Positions 1 through 12,506 of a stretch of 64,000 nucleotides of DNA are shown here, in pieces. Under the pieces are notes generated by a model that saw only the letters and a program-made list of their open reading frames with translations, ran no database searches and was not told the origin of the DNA. The stretch lies in contig NZ_JONK01000014.1 of NCBI RefSeq assembly GCF_000711885.1, positions 58,568 through 122,567 of the forward strand, given 5' to 3'. Source of the DNA: Chromobacterium haemolyticum DSM 19808. Its GTDB lineage: Bacteria; Pseudomonadota; Gammaproteobacteria; Burkholderiales; Chromobacteriaceae. Position 1 is the first letter of the stretch, and every line of letters begins with the position of its first letter. Position numbers and translations under genes: made by a program.

Positions 1-189
1 TATTTTAGCCTAACTTGAACCGCACGTCCTGCGCTGCGGGGGCAAGCCCCGCCGGTCCGTCGTCAGCGCCTTATATGACATAGCAGAATCCAGCGCCGCG
101 CGCCGTCTAAAATAGCGCGCTCTTCTTGCGCAAACCCCTATATGGTCCAAGCGGAGCTGGCATAAGATAGCCCCTTCAAGGAGGACGAA

Positions 190-831
190 ATGTCGCTGAA
201 CCTCGCAGACATCCGCAAGGATTTTTCCAAGCAAGAACTATCGCCGGAGGAGTGCCTGCCGGACCCGTTGGCCCAGTTGGAGAACTGGTTGAACCAGGCC
301 ATCTCCGCGCAAGTGCCAGAGCCTACGGCGATGAACCTGGCCACGACCGGAGCGGACGGACGTCCCACTTCGCGCATCGTGCTGCTCAAGGGCGTGGAGG
401 ACGGCCAACTGCTGTTCTACACCAATTATCTAAGCCGAAAAGGCCGCCAGTTGAACGACAACCCTTATGTGGCGCTGACCTTCTTCTGGCCGGAGCTGGA
501 GCGGCAGATCCGCATCGAGGGCCGCGCGGCCCAGGTGGCGCCGGAAATCTCGGACGCCTATTTCGCCAGCCGGCCTTACACCAGCCGCGTGGGAGCCTGG
601 GCCAGCGAACAGAGCAGCGAGATCAGCTCCAAGAGCGTGCTGGTGTCGCGCGCGGCGATGTTCGGGGTCAAACACCCCTTGAACGTGCCCCGGCCGCCGC
701 ACTGGGGCGGTTACGCGGTGACGCCGGACCGGCTGGAATTCTGGCAAGGCCGCCCCAGCCGGCTACATGACCGAGTGCAGTATTCCTTGCTGGAAGACGG
801 CGCCTGGAAGATCGCGCGGCTGGCGCCTTGA
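190..831 (+). CDS. pdxH: Pyridoxamine 5'-phosphate oxidase
   Basis: FMN-dependent cytosolic enzyme that oxidises pyridoxine or pyridoxamine 5'-phosphate to pyridoxal 5'-phosphate, the last step of vitamin B6 synthesis and salvage. The 213-residue product has the usual family length. It shows the FMN-binding segments RIVLLKG (about 58-64) and [10 protein letters not shown] (about 75-84), the [12 protein letters not shown] stretch (about 131-142), and the C-terminal signature [12 protein letters not shown] ending in WKIARLAP. The ATG follows a strong AAGGAGG at 178-184. It appears monocistronic, with a hairpin terminator about 125 bases downstream. The PLP-dependent racemase at 12.5 kb would use its product, but the two genes are not linked transcriptionally. 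Confidence 0.97.
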   Translation: MSLNLADIRKDFSKQELSPEECLPDPLAQLENWLNQAISAQVPEPTAMNLATTGADGRPTSRIVLLKGVEDGQLLFYTNYLSRKGRQLNDNPYVALTFFWPELERQIRIEGRAAQVAPEISDAYFASRPYTSRVGAWASEQSSEISSKSVLVSRAAMFGVKHPLNVPRPPHWGGYAVTPDRLEFWQGRPSRLHDRVQYSLLEDGAWKIARLAP

Positions 832-955
832 CCCTACCCGGGTGAGAACAACTCATTGATATCATGCGCTTTATGCATGAGCAAAAAATTGCAACCATCC
901 ATAATTAGACAGTTTGTCCGCTTTTATAGCGATTTGGATGTTGCCGCATAGCAAC

Positions 956-985
956 AAGCCGCATCCGGATGATGCGGCTTTTGAT
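956..985 (+). terminator. Rho-independent terminator downstream of pdxH
   Basis: Perfect 10-bp stem AAGCCGCATC (956-965) and GATGCGGCTT (971-980) with a 5-base loop, followed by TTGATTTTC. It is oriented to end pdxH transcripts. Confidence 0.7.
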
Positions 986-2903
<1,918 letters not shown>

Positions 2904-2998
2904 TGACCGTCTGACGGCGCGGTCATGACGATTCGCGCCGTTTCTCCCATCCGCCGGCCATGGTCCGCCCATGGCCGGCATCGCTCAGGAATTCCGGA

Positions 2999-4252
2999 AT
3001 GCTCACTCTCAAACCAAGTCTCGTCGCGCTGCTGGCCGCCACCAGCCTGGCCGGCGCCGTCCAGGCCGCGCCGGTATGGATTTCCATCGGCGACAACGCC
3101 TACCAATTGCTACAACAAGTCAGCCCGAAAAGCCGCAGCCAGGAAAGCCGCCAGCTGGCGGTGAACGCGCTGCCGGCCGGCGTGTCCGCCAAGGGCGTGG
3201 CCACCGAAAAAGTCCATCTGGTGCAAGTGGACGACAGCGTGCTGCCGCAGTTGTCGGACGCCATCCACCACAGTCTGCGTCATTGCGGCGGCTTCATCGT
3301 GCACAAGGATCTGCAGGACGCGCGCACCGCGCTGAAGGCGCCGGTGGCCGGCACGCTGCTGCCCAGCTACCAGATCAACGACCAGGCCACCGTCAACAAG
3401 CTGTTGCCGCAGCTGCAGGACAGCAACATTCTCGGCACCATCCAATCCCTGTCCAACTACCAAAACCGCTTCTACACCACCAGCCACGGCGTCAACGCGT
3501 CCAACTGGATCGCCAATCAATGGCGGCAGCTGGCCGCCGGCCGCAGCGACGTGACCGTGGAGCAGTTCGCCCACAGCGCCTGGCCGCAAAAATCGGTGAT
3601 CCTCACCATCAAGGGCAAGGACAATGCCGCTGAAACCCTGGTGCTGGGCGGCCACCTGGACTCCACCGTGGGCAGCGGCACCGGCGAAAACAGCCGCGCG
3701 CCGGGCGCCGACGACGACGCTTCCGGCATCGCCAGCCTGACCGAGGTGATCCGCGTGCTGCTGGCCAACAACTATCAGCCGCGCCGCACCATCAAGTTCA
3801 TGGCCTACGCGGCGGAAGAAGTGGGCCTGCGGGGTTCCTCCGACATCGCCAACCGCTACAAGCAACAGAAGGTCAACGTGGTGGGCGCCTTGCAACTGGA
3901 CATGACCAACTACCAGGGCAGCGAGGACGACATCTTCCTGTTCACCGACTACACCAACTCGGCGCAGAACACCTTCCTCGCCAATCTGGCCGAAACCTAT
4001 CTGCCCAATCTGACCGTCGGCTACAGCTCTTGCGGCTATGCGTGCTCCGACCACGCCTCCTGGCACAAGAACGGCTATCCGGCATCCTTCCCGTTCGAAT
4101 CCGCCTTCAACCAATCCAACCCCAACATCCACACCGTGCGCGACACCCTCGCCAGCGCCGGCAACCAGGCTCGCCACGCGCTGAAGTTCTCGCAACTGGC
4201 GCTGGCTTACGCGGTGGAATTGGGCAGCGACGGCCCGGCGGTCAAACGCTGA
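2999..4252 (+). CDS. Secreted M28 aminopeptidase (bacterial leucyl aminopeptidase type)
   Basis: Two-zinc exopeptidase that removes N-terminal residues, preferably hydrophobic, from peptides outside the cytoplasm. From the chosen ATG the product has 417 residues. It starts with a signal peptide ending near VQAA, has an N-terminal inhibitor-like region, and an M28 domain from about residue 150. Metal ligands follow the family order: H219 in GGHLDS, D238 in GADDDASG, E273-E274 in AAEEVGLRGS, D301 in LQLDMTNY and a late His in NIHTVRDTL. AGGA at 2987-2990 stands 8 bases before ATG 2999; an in-frame start at 2960 would put a charged stretch before the signal peptide and was not used. It lies 95 bases after the M4 protease and is followed by a strong terminator, so co-transcription is likely. 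Confidence 0.93.
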   Translation: MLTLKPSLVALLAATSLAGAVQAAPVWISIGDNAYQLLQQVSPKSRSQESRQLAVNALPAGVSAKGVATEKVHLVQVDDSVLPQLSDAIHHSLRHCGGFIVHKDLQDARTALKAPVAGTLLPSYQINDQATVNKLLPQLQDSNILGTIQSLSNYQNRFYTTSHGVNASNWIANQWRQLAAGRSDVTVEQFAHSAWPQKSVILTIKGKDNAAETLVLGGHLDSTVGSGTGENSRAPGADDDASGIASLTEVIRVLLANNYQPRRTIKFMAYAAEEVGLRGSSDIANRYKQQKVNVVGALQLDMTNYQGSEDDIFLFTDYTNSAQNTFLANLAETYLPNLTVGYSSCGYACSDHASWHKNGYPASFPFESAFNQSNPNIHTVRDTLASAGNQARHALKFSQLALAYAVELGSDGPAVKR

Positions 4253-4273
4253 GTCCGCCTTTCCGCTTGATGC

Positions 4274-4301
4274 GCCCACCCCTTTAGCGGGGTGGGTTTT
4301 T
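4274..4301 (+). terminator. Rho-independent terminator after the aminopeptidase gene
   Basis: Stem CCCACCCC (4275-4282) and GGGGTGGG (4289-4296), 6-base loop, then TTTTT. It ends the protease-aminopeptidase unit. Confidence 0.88.
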
Positions 4302-4328
4302 CATTGCGGAAGGCTCGATGAAATGGTT

Positions 4329-4796
4329 TTAAGCGCCGGCCTCGCGCCGCATATCCACATGCAGGATTCCGCCGTCGTCGTAAGGCTCGGACACCGCGTG
4401 GAAACCGAAGCTCTCGTACAAGGTCTGCGCGTCGGTCTGCGCCGACAACATGATGGCCGCCTGGGGGAAATGCGCGCGGCACTGCGCCACCGCCTGCGCC
4501 AGCAGCGCCTTGCCCAGGCCCTGGCCGCGCGCCTCCGGCGCCACCACGACCCGGCCTATCGCCGCCGCGTCCGGGTATTTCTCCCCCGGCGCAATCAAGC
4601 GCGCGTAAGCCAGCAGCCGGCCGCCGTCGTCGTGCCCGGACAGGTGCAGACAGTGCACATCCACGCCGTCCACATCGCCGTAAATCGACTGCTGCTCCAC
4701 AACGAACACCTGGTCGCGCAGCTGCAAGGCCCGATACAACGCCAGCGGCGTAAAACCATCGAAACGGTGGCAGTGCCACGCAACTCGGTTTGCCAT
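4329..4796 (-). CDS. elaA: ElaA-type GNAT N-acetyltransferase
   Basis: Small cytosolic acetyl-CoA-dependent acetyltransferase; the natural substrate of ElaA proteins is not settled. The product of 155 residues has the typical N-terminal segment LYRALQLRDQVFVVEQ and the acetyl-CoA loop RVVVAPEARGQGLGKALL, followed by YESFGFHAVSEPYDDGGI near the end, all characteristic of ElaA. The start is the ATG at 4796, preceded on this strand by AGGGGAA; an upstream open frame to 5054 overlaps the parC start and is unlikely to be translated. It is divergent from parC, so the 4797-4962 interval holds both promoters. Confidence 0.88.
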   Translation of the reverse strand: MANRVAWHCHRFDGFTPLALYRALQLRDQVFVVEQQSIYGDVDGVDVHCLHLSGHDDGGRLLAYARLIAPGEKYPDAAAIGRVVVAPEARGQGLGKALLAQAVAQCRAHFPQAAIMLSAQTDAQTLYESFGFHAVSEPYDDGGILHVDMRREAGA

Positions 4797-4962
4797 AGTA
4801 GAATTCCCCTGAACTGATTCATTATCATCGGCCGGCTTGCGGCGCGTCCGGGCCAAGCTTACGACAACGCGTCCTCGCCAGCTATAACCGTGAGGACAGG
4901 CTTTGCCGTGGCGCAAACGCCGGCCGATGAACGCTAACCGATTCACCTCCTGTCTTGCCCAT

Positions 4963-7328
<2,366 letters not shown>

Positions 7329-7332
<4 letters not shown>

Positions 7333-8882
7333 ACCGGGACCGCCCGCCGACGCCGTTGACCCCGCGCAGCGGGCTGGTCTTCATCAACAGCTTCCGGGCG
7401 GCGCTGCTGCTGGTGCTGCTGGCGATGTCCTTGTTCGCCAACCGCGAAGGCGAATCGCTGGTGGCCGGCGGCAAGGCCTTCTATCTGTGGAGCGGCGTCT
7501 ACGCCGCTCTGATCGGCGCCTGGTTCCTGCTGCGCAACGGCCGGCTGGCCCACACCCTGCAACTGACGCTGGCCATCGCCGCCGACATCGCGATGATTGT
7601 GCTGCTGATGGGCATCAACGACGGCGTCCGCAGCGGCTACGGCATCCTGCTCTTGCCCTATCTGGCAGTGGCCGGCCTGCTGTCATCGGGCCGCTATGCG
7701 CTGTTCTACGCCTCCATCGCCACACTGATCCTGCTGTCCTTCGTCGGCGTCGAGCAATACCTGGGCATAGGCCGCGGCTCGGATTTCTACTACTCCGCGC
7801 TGCTGGCCACCGCCGGCTTCATCACCTCCATCGTTACCTGGAAGCTGGGCCGCGTGGCGCGCGACTCCGAAGCGCTGGCCACCCGCCGCGGCGGCGAGAT
7901 CGCCAACCTCAACCGCCTGAACGAACTGGTGTTGCAAAGCCAGCGCGACGCGGTGGTGGTGCTGGATCCCTCTGGCCTGCTGCGCCAGTTCAACAATCAG
8001 GCGGCGCGCTACTTCGGCGCCATGCGCCGCGGCCACGTCGTTCCCGAACTGCTGCCGCTGGTGGAGCGCTGGCGGCACAACGGCTGCCAGCCCAATCCCA
8101 GTTTCATCGACCGCAACATCCGCGGGCGTCAATTGGTGGGCCGCATGGTGCCGGTGCTGGTGGGCGACGACCACGCGCTCCTGCTGTTCATGCGCGACAT
8201 GGCGGACATGGCGGAGGAGGGCAAACGCGTCAAACTGGCGGCGCTGGGGCGGCTCACCGCCAATATCGCCCATGAAATCCGCAACCCGCTGTCGGCGATC
8301 AACCACGCGGCCGACCTGCTGGCCGAAGACGAAACCGACCCCGCGCGCCAGCGGCTGATCCGCATCGTGCAGGGCAACAGCAAGCGCATCAACCACATGG
8401 TGCAAGAAGTGCTGGCCTTGAACCGCCGCGACCGGATCAAACCCGAGCCGATACGGCTGCAGCCCTTTCTGGACGAGCTGCTGGACCACTTCGGCGTAGT
8501 GGAAGCCGCCGCCGCCGGCGCAATCTGCTGCGTCTACCAGGCGCAGGCCGCCGCGGTCCAGTTCGACCGCGGCCACTTTGGCCAGATTCTCAACAATTTG
8601 CTGGCCAACGCCTGGCGCTACTCCAGCAAACAGCCGGGCGCGGTGCGCATCGAAGTGGGCGAAGTGGAAAATCACCTGACCATCAAGGTAATGGACGATG
8701 GCCCAGGCATGAGCGAAGATGCCCAGGCCCGCTTGTTCGAACCCTTTTTCACCACGGAAAGCGCCGGCACCGGACTGGGCCTGTACATCGCGCGCGAACT
8801 GGCGGAAGCCAACGACGCGCGCTTGGACTACTGCCCACCCGGCGGCGTGTTCCGTCTGATCTGTCACAAGGCTTATGGCTAA
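7329..8882 (+). CDS. pilS: PilS-type sensor histidine kinase
   Basis: Inner-membrane sensor of the PilS/PilR system, which controls sigma-54-dependent type IV pilin transcription. The product has 517 residues. The N-terminal third contains six hydrophobic segments (about 18-170), followed by a PAS-like region (about 195-290). The HisKA domain has phospho-acceptor H315 in [16 protein letters not shown], and the ATPase domain shows N-box [18 protein letters not shown] and [12 protein letters not shown] 7329 overlaps the parC stop, and the 3' end overlaps pilR by 8 bases, so parC-pilS-pilR is translationally coupled. No pilin genes are in the window; the PilS name rests on the six-segment topology and the NtrC-type partner. 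Confidence 0.87.
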
Positions 8883-10206
8883 ATCCTCCCTGCGCGTGCT
8901 GGTGATCGACGATGAACCGGACATCCGCGAACTGCTGGAACTGACCCTGATCAAGATGGGGCTGGACGTGGCCACCGCCGCCAGCGTCGGCGCCGCCAAA
9001 CTCAGCCTGAACAGCCAGCCCTTCGACCTGGCGCTGACCGATATGCGCCTGCCGGACGGCGAGGGCATCGAAGTGGTGCGCCATATCGCCGAACAGGGCC
9101 TGGACGTGCCCATCGCCGTGATCACCGCCTACGGCAACACCGACAACGCGGTGCTGGCGATGAAGGCCGGCGCCTTCGACTATCTGCAAAAACCGGTCAG
9201 CCTGGCTCAATTGCGCAGCCTGGTGAAATCCGTGCTGCGTGTGGACAACGGCAAAACCGAGGCCGCGGTGCGGCTGGACGGCGAATCGCCGGCGATCCAG
9301 GAAGCGCTGCGCTTGATCGGCAAGCTGGCGCGCAGCCAGGCCGCGGTTTACGTCAGCGGCGAATCCGGCACCGGCAAGGAACAGGCGGCGCGGATGATAC
9401 ACGAGCACAGCGCGCGCGCCGAACGGCCATTCATCCCGGTCAACTGCGGCGCCATCCCGGAAACGCTGATGGAAAGCGAATTCTTCGGCTACCGCAAAGG
9501 CGCGTTCACCGGCGCCGACAACGACCGCGACGGCTTCTTTCAACAAGCCAACGGCGGCACGCTGTTTCTGGACGAAGTGGCCGACCTGCCGCTGGCGATG
9601 CAGGTCAAACTGCTGCGCGCGATTCAGGAAAAGAAAGTGCGCCGCCTGGGCAACGCCCAGGAAGAAGCGGTGGACGTGCGCATCATCTGCGCCACCCACA
9701 AGGACCTGGCGGCGCGGGTAGACGCCGGCAACTTTCGCCAGGATCTGTACTACCGGCTCAACGTGCTGCCGCTGCGCATGCCGCCGCTGCGCGAACTGCG
9801 CGAGGACCTGCCGCGCTACATCGCCAGCCTGCTGGAACGCTTTTCCCCCGACGAAAAGCCGCGGCTGGCGCCGGCGGCGCTCAAGGCCTTGCTGGAATAC
9901 AACTATCCGGGCAATTTCCGCGAACTGGAAAACATCCTGGAACGCGCGGTGGCCCTGGCCAACGACGCCCGGATTGAGTTGCGGGACCTGCAACTGCTGC
10001 CTAGCGATCACGGCGGCCAGGGCGATGGAGAGGCGCCAACCTGCGCCGATGGCGAGGCGCTGCAGGACTTTCTGGACCGGGTGGAGCGCGAAGCCATCCT
10101 CAAGGCGCTGGAGAGCACCCGCTTCAACCGCACCCAGGCCGCCAAGACGCTGGGCGTCACCTTCCGATCCATGCGCTATCGGATGGAAAGGCTGGGCATC
10201 AAGTAA
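8875..10206 (+). CDS. pilR: PilR-type sigma-54-dependent response regulator
   Basis: NtrC-family activator of 443 residues. It has a receiver domain (1-120) with phospho-acceptor D56 in ALTDMRLPDG and conserved Lys in LQKPVS. The sigma-54 AAA+ domain (about 136-365) has Walker A GESGTGKE (162-169), the GAFTGA sigma-54 contact loop (209-214) and Walker B FLDEVAD (231-237). A C-terminal Fis-type helix-turn-helix (NRTQAAKTLGVTFRSMRYRM) ends the protein. It acts with the overlapping kinase gene; by family it activates pilin transcription after phosphorylation. Its TAA stop at 10204-10206 is also the left flanking triplet of a 145-bp intergenic repeat element. Confidence 0.9.
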   Translation: MAKSSLRVLVIDDEPDIRELLELTLIKMGLDVATAASVGAAKLSLNSQPFDLALTDMRLPDGEGIEVVRHIAEQGLDVPIAVITAYGNTDNAVLAMKAGAFDYLQKPVSLAQLRSLVKSVLRVDNGKTEAAVRLDGESPAIQEALRLIGKLARSQAAVYVSGESGTGKEQAARMIHEHSARAERPFIPVNCGAIPETLMESEFFGYRKGAFTGADNDRDGFFQQANGGTLFLDEVADLPLAMQVKLLRAIQEKKVRRLGNAQEEAVDVRIICATHKDLAARVDAGNFRQDLYYRLNVLPLRMPPLRELREDLPRYIASLLERFSPDEKPRLAPAALKALLEYNYPGNFRELENILERAVALANDARIELRDLQLLPSDHGGQGDGEAPTCADGEALQDFLDRVEREAILKALESTRFNRTQAAKTLGVTFRSMRYRMERLGIK

Positions 10207-10351
10207 GAGCCTGTTTACGATCTGCTGCGCGTCATGAAGCGTTACACGGTGAGTACCCCTTCGAAATGCTCATGTACCGCTTTTGTACACTACGCTTTCT
10301 CAGCCGTTTTCGTCTTGTCTCGCCTTAGCTCGCGAGATCGTAAACAGGCTC
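10207..10351. repeat. Intergenic TNA-flanked repeat, copy A (full length)
   Basis: 145-bp element with a perfect 17-bp terminal inverted repeat, GAGCCTGTTTACGATCT at 10207-10223 and its complement at 10335-10351. It is flanked on both sides by TAA; the left TAA is the pilR stop codon. The interior contains the family motif CACGGTGAGTAC followed by TTCGAAATGCTCATGTACC. It has no coding capacity and resembles a non-autonomous transposon (MITE). Confidence 0.88.
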
Positions 10352-10360
10352 TAAGCGCGC

Positions 10361-10399
10361 TGTGGATAAGCACGGTATTGCGCCAAACCCTGTGGATAA
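10361..10399. other. Pair of perfect DnaA boxes
   Basis: TGTGGATAA at 10361-10369 and again at 10391-10399, same orientation, start-to-start distance 30 bases, between repeat copy A and the solute-binding protein gene. The spacing matches that in the array near 50.1 kb. Confidence 0.65.
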
Positions 10400-10596
10400 G
10401 CCATATTCTCGCTTTTTGCCGGCTCTCCGCCGGAAACCTGGGAAGCACAGCCTCGCAATCGCTACAATGCGGCAGCCGCGGCCCACGTCCTCTCATCAGA
10501 CAAGGCCAGACCCGAGCCAGCGGCTATAAAGAACCTATTCGACGGCCCCGCCCGCGGGCGCGCCATTGCAACCATATCGATATTCGCTACCGGCCC

Positions 10597-11355
10597 ATGG
10601 CTTTCACGCCGCTCCATCTCGTCCTCCGCGCCCTGCCGGCCCTGCTGCTCAGTGCCCAGATTGGGGCCCTGCCGTCGCTGCGGGTGGCGCTGGGTGAAAC
10701 CAAACAACCCTATATCGACGCGGAGCGCGGCAAGGGCGTGGAATACGACATCGTCAGCCAGGCCTTGAGCCAGGCCGGTTATCAGCCGCGGATCCGCTTC
10801 GGCCCCAATCTGCGCGCGCACAACTGGCTGGCAAGCGGCCAGGTGGACGCCGCCATCGCCAACAGCGGCGGCCATGTTTCCGAGCCCTACATCGTTTACC
10901 AGAACATGGCGATCACGCTGTGCAAACGCCGCATCCACCTGCAGCGGCTGGAGGACCTGGTTCGCTTCCGAGTGGCGGCCTTTCAGGGCGCCCACCTTTA
11001 TCTGGGCCCCGCCTTCGCCGCGCTGACGCCGCAGATTCCGTCCTATCGCGAGGAATCGCCACAGATCACCCTCAACCGCCTGTTGTACAGCGAGCGCGCC
11101 GACGTGGCGATTTCCGACGTCAATATCTTCCAGCAGTTTAGCCACGATCTCCGCCGCGAGATCGACATCAAAGCCAGGCTCTGTCCATACGCGCTATTCA
11201 CGCCCACTCATTACCGGCTGGCCTTTCGGGATGTCCGCGATCGCGACCGTTTCAATCTGGGCCTGCGCCGCTTCGCCGCCGCCGGCGGCTACGAGAAACT
11301 GGCCAAGCGCTATCAGCTTCCCACCCAGCACGGACGGCCCTGGTTCAAGCCCTGA
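10597..11355 (+). CDS. Periplasmic solute-binding protein, family 3-like, orphan
   Basis: Probable exported binding protein of 252 residues. The N-terminus MAFTPLHLVLRALPALLLSA is signal-like, and LRVALGETKQPYIDAERGKGVEYDIVSQAL is the beginning of the amino-acid-type binding fold (SBP_bac_3). No permease or ATPase gene is adjacent, so ligand and partner are unknown. The start at 10597 was chosen because it begins the signal sequence; the open frame extends to 10234 but that part lies in a repeat. Its TGA stop at 11353-11355 is the left flank of repeat copy B. Two other orphan proteins of this class occur in the window (13974 and 38267). Confidence 0.72.
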   Translation: MAFTPLHLVLRALPALLLSAQIGALPSLRVALGETKQPYIDAERGKGVEYDIVSQALSQAGYQPRIRFGPNLRAHNWLASGQVDAAIANSGGHVSEPYIVYQNMAITLCKRRIHLQRLEDLVRFRVAAFQGAHLYLGPAFAALTPQIPSYREESPQITLNRLLYSERADVAISDVNIFQQFSHDLRREIDIKARLCPYALFTPTHYRLAFRDVRDRDRFNLGLRRFAAAGGYEKLAKRYQLPTQHGRPWFKP

Positions 11356-11474
11356 GAACCTGTTCTTCGTCTGCTACGCATCGGCGATACCACGTTGAAA
11401 CCGACTTCGAAATGCTCATGTACCCCATGTACATTCCGCGTCGCGCTCTTGCTCGCGAGACTTTGAACACGCCC
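11356..11474. repeat. Intergenic repeat, copy B (internally shortened)
   Basis: 119-bp copy beginning GAACCTGTTC and ending in CTTTGAACACGCCC. It carries the family core TTCGAAATGCTCATGTACC and lacks about 25 bp of the interior. The left flank TGA is the stop codon of the preceding gene; the right flank is degraded. Confidence 0.72.
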
Positions 11475-11666
11475 TGGAAACCTGTTGCTGCGCCTGGCTG
11501 GCCTAAGGGTGGGTATCTGCTCTGGATCAATAACCTTCGCCGCCGCGCGGTGTTAGCATGGTTTGGCAGTATCCGATCGCTGACGACCACGGGATTTTGC
11601 CCTCACGCTTCGCTCAGGCCCGTGTCGTTAGCCGCTCCATGTATCCACCCGCCCAAGGAGTCGCCC

Positions 11667-11882
11667 ATGTTTCCCGAATACCGCGAATTGATCAGCAAGC
11701 TGAAAACCGAAGACGATCACTTCACCCGCCTGTTCAACAAACACAACGACCTGGACCAGAAGATCAAGAATATGGAAGCGCGCATCGAGCCTTCCGCCGA
11801 CTTCGAAATCGAAAACCTGAAGAAGGAAAAACTGCGGCTCAAGGACGAGTTGTACGCCATCCTGAGGAAGGCGGCCGATTAG
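11667..11882 (+). CDS. YdcH family protein (DUF465)
   Basis: Small cytosolic protein of 71 residues, charged and predicted as a helical hairpin or coiled coil. It begins MFPEYRELISKLK and has the YdcH family pattern DDHFTRLFNKHNDLDQKI, then IENLKKEKLRLKDELY near the C-terminus. Molecular function of the family is unknown. The start is set by AAGGAG at 11655-11660, six bases before the ATG; the longer open frame upstream reads through repeat copy B. The TAG stop overlaps the left border of repeat copy C. Confidence 0.88.
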   Translation: MFPEYRELISKLKTEDDHFTRLFNKHNDLDQKIKNMEARIEPSADFEIENLKKEKLRLKDELYAILRKAAD

Positions 11883-12024
11883 AACGTGTTTACGATCTCG
11901 CGAGCTAAGGCGAGACAAGTCGGAAACCAGCGAAAAAGCGGAATGGTCAAGTGGTACAAGAGCATTTTGAGCTCGTACTCACCGTGCAACGCTTCACGAC
12001 GCGCAGCAGATCGTAAACAGGTTC
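11882..12024. repeat. Intergenic repeat, copy C (full length)
   Basis: 143-bp copy with ends GAACGTGTTTACGATCT and (complement) GAACCTGTTTACGATCT, 16 of 17 identical, flanked by TTA on both sides (11879-11881 and 12025-12027). The interior is inverted relative to copy A. Its left border overlaps the stop codon of the YdcH gene. Confidence 0.87.
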
Positions 12025-12056
12025 TTAGGTCCAGCGTCTCCGCGCAATGACGAAGC

Positions 12057-12078
12057 CCGCCATCTGGCGGGCTTTTGC
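12057..12078. terminator. Hairpin between repeat copy C and a small reverse gene
   Basis: GCCCGCC, loop ATCT, GGCGGGC then TTTTGC, about 12057-12077. The T-run favours the forward strand, but the stem could also serve the reverse gene ending at 12096. Confidence 0.55.
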
Positions 12079-12095
12079 ATGAGCCGTGTACGGAA

Positions 12096-12389
12096 TCAGA
12101 CCTTGGGCGCGTCCTTATCCAGCTCCGCCAGGATCGCGTCCGGCTCCTGGGTGACTTCCAGCACTTTACGGATGCGGTTGAACGCCTCGCAGGCATCGGC
12201 CGGGTACTTGCCGAACGGCGTCAGCCCGCCATGGCTCCAGCCCGCGGCGGCCAGCACATCCTTGCGGAACTGCGAGCCGTCGGCGCTCCCGCCGGCGATC
12301 TGCTGCAAGGCCCGGTCAATCAGAATATGTGGAAACGGGTTGCGGGACAGCGTGGTGAAATGCTCGGGGCGAACTTCGTCGAACTGCAT
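12096..12389 (-). CDS. Conserved-looking hypothetical protein, 97 residues
   Basis: I do not recognise this family. The product is a soluble, non-exported protein of 97 residues starting MQFDEVRPEHFTTLSRNPFP, with an even mix of charged residues and a C-terminus rich in Asp and Lys (ILAELDKDAPKV). AGGAG lies just upstream of the ATG on the reverse strand, and codon use matches neighbouring genes, so it is probably real. It lies downstream of the racemase gene on the same strand, separated by 117 bases containing a strong GC hairpin. Confidence 0.7.
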   Translation of the reverse strand: MQFDEVRPEHFTTLSRNPFPHILIDRALQQIAGGSADGSQFRKDVLAAAGWSHGGLTPFGKYPADACEAFNRIRKVLEVTQEPDAILAELDKDAPKV

Positions 12390-12469
12390 GGCTTACTCCT
12401 GATGCGGGGACATGATTCATCTAAGTCCAAACCAAGGCAATTCGCCAGCAGACTGTGAAGACTCACACT

Positions 12470-12493
12470 GCCGCCGCCGCTGGCGGCGGCGGC
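12470..12493. terminator. Strong GC hairpin downstream of the racemase gene
   Basis: CCGCCGCCGC (12471-12480), loop TG, GCGGCGGCGG (12483-12492). It has no T-run on the racemase strand, so it is either a pausing or RNA-stabilising structure or a poor terminator. Confidence 0.4.
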
Positions 12494-12506
12494 GACGCGT
12501 CCCGAT

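Noticed and set aside
10234..10596. N-terminal extension of the binding protein across repeat copy A
   Set aside because: The extension translates the repeat element and lacks a start context; the signal peptide starts at 10597.
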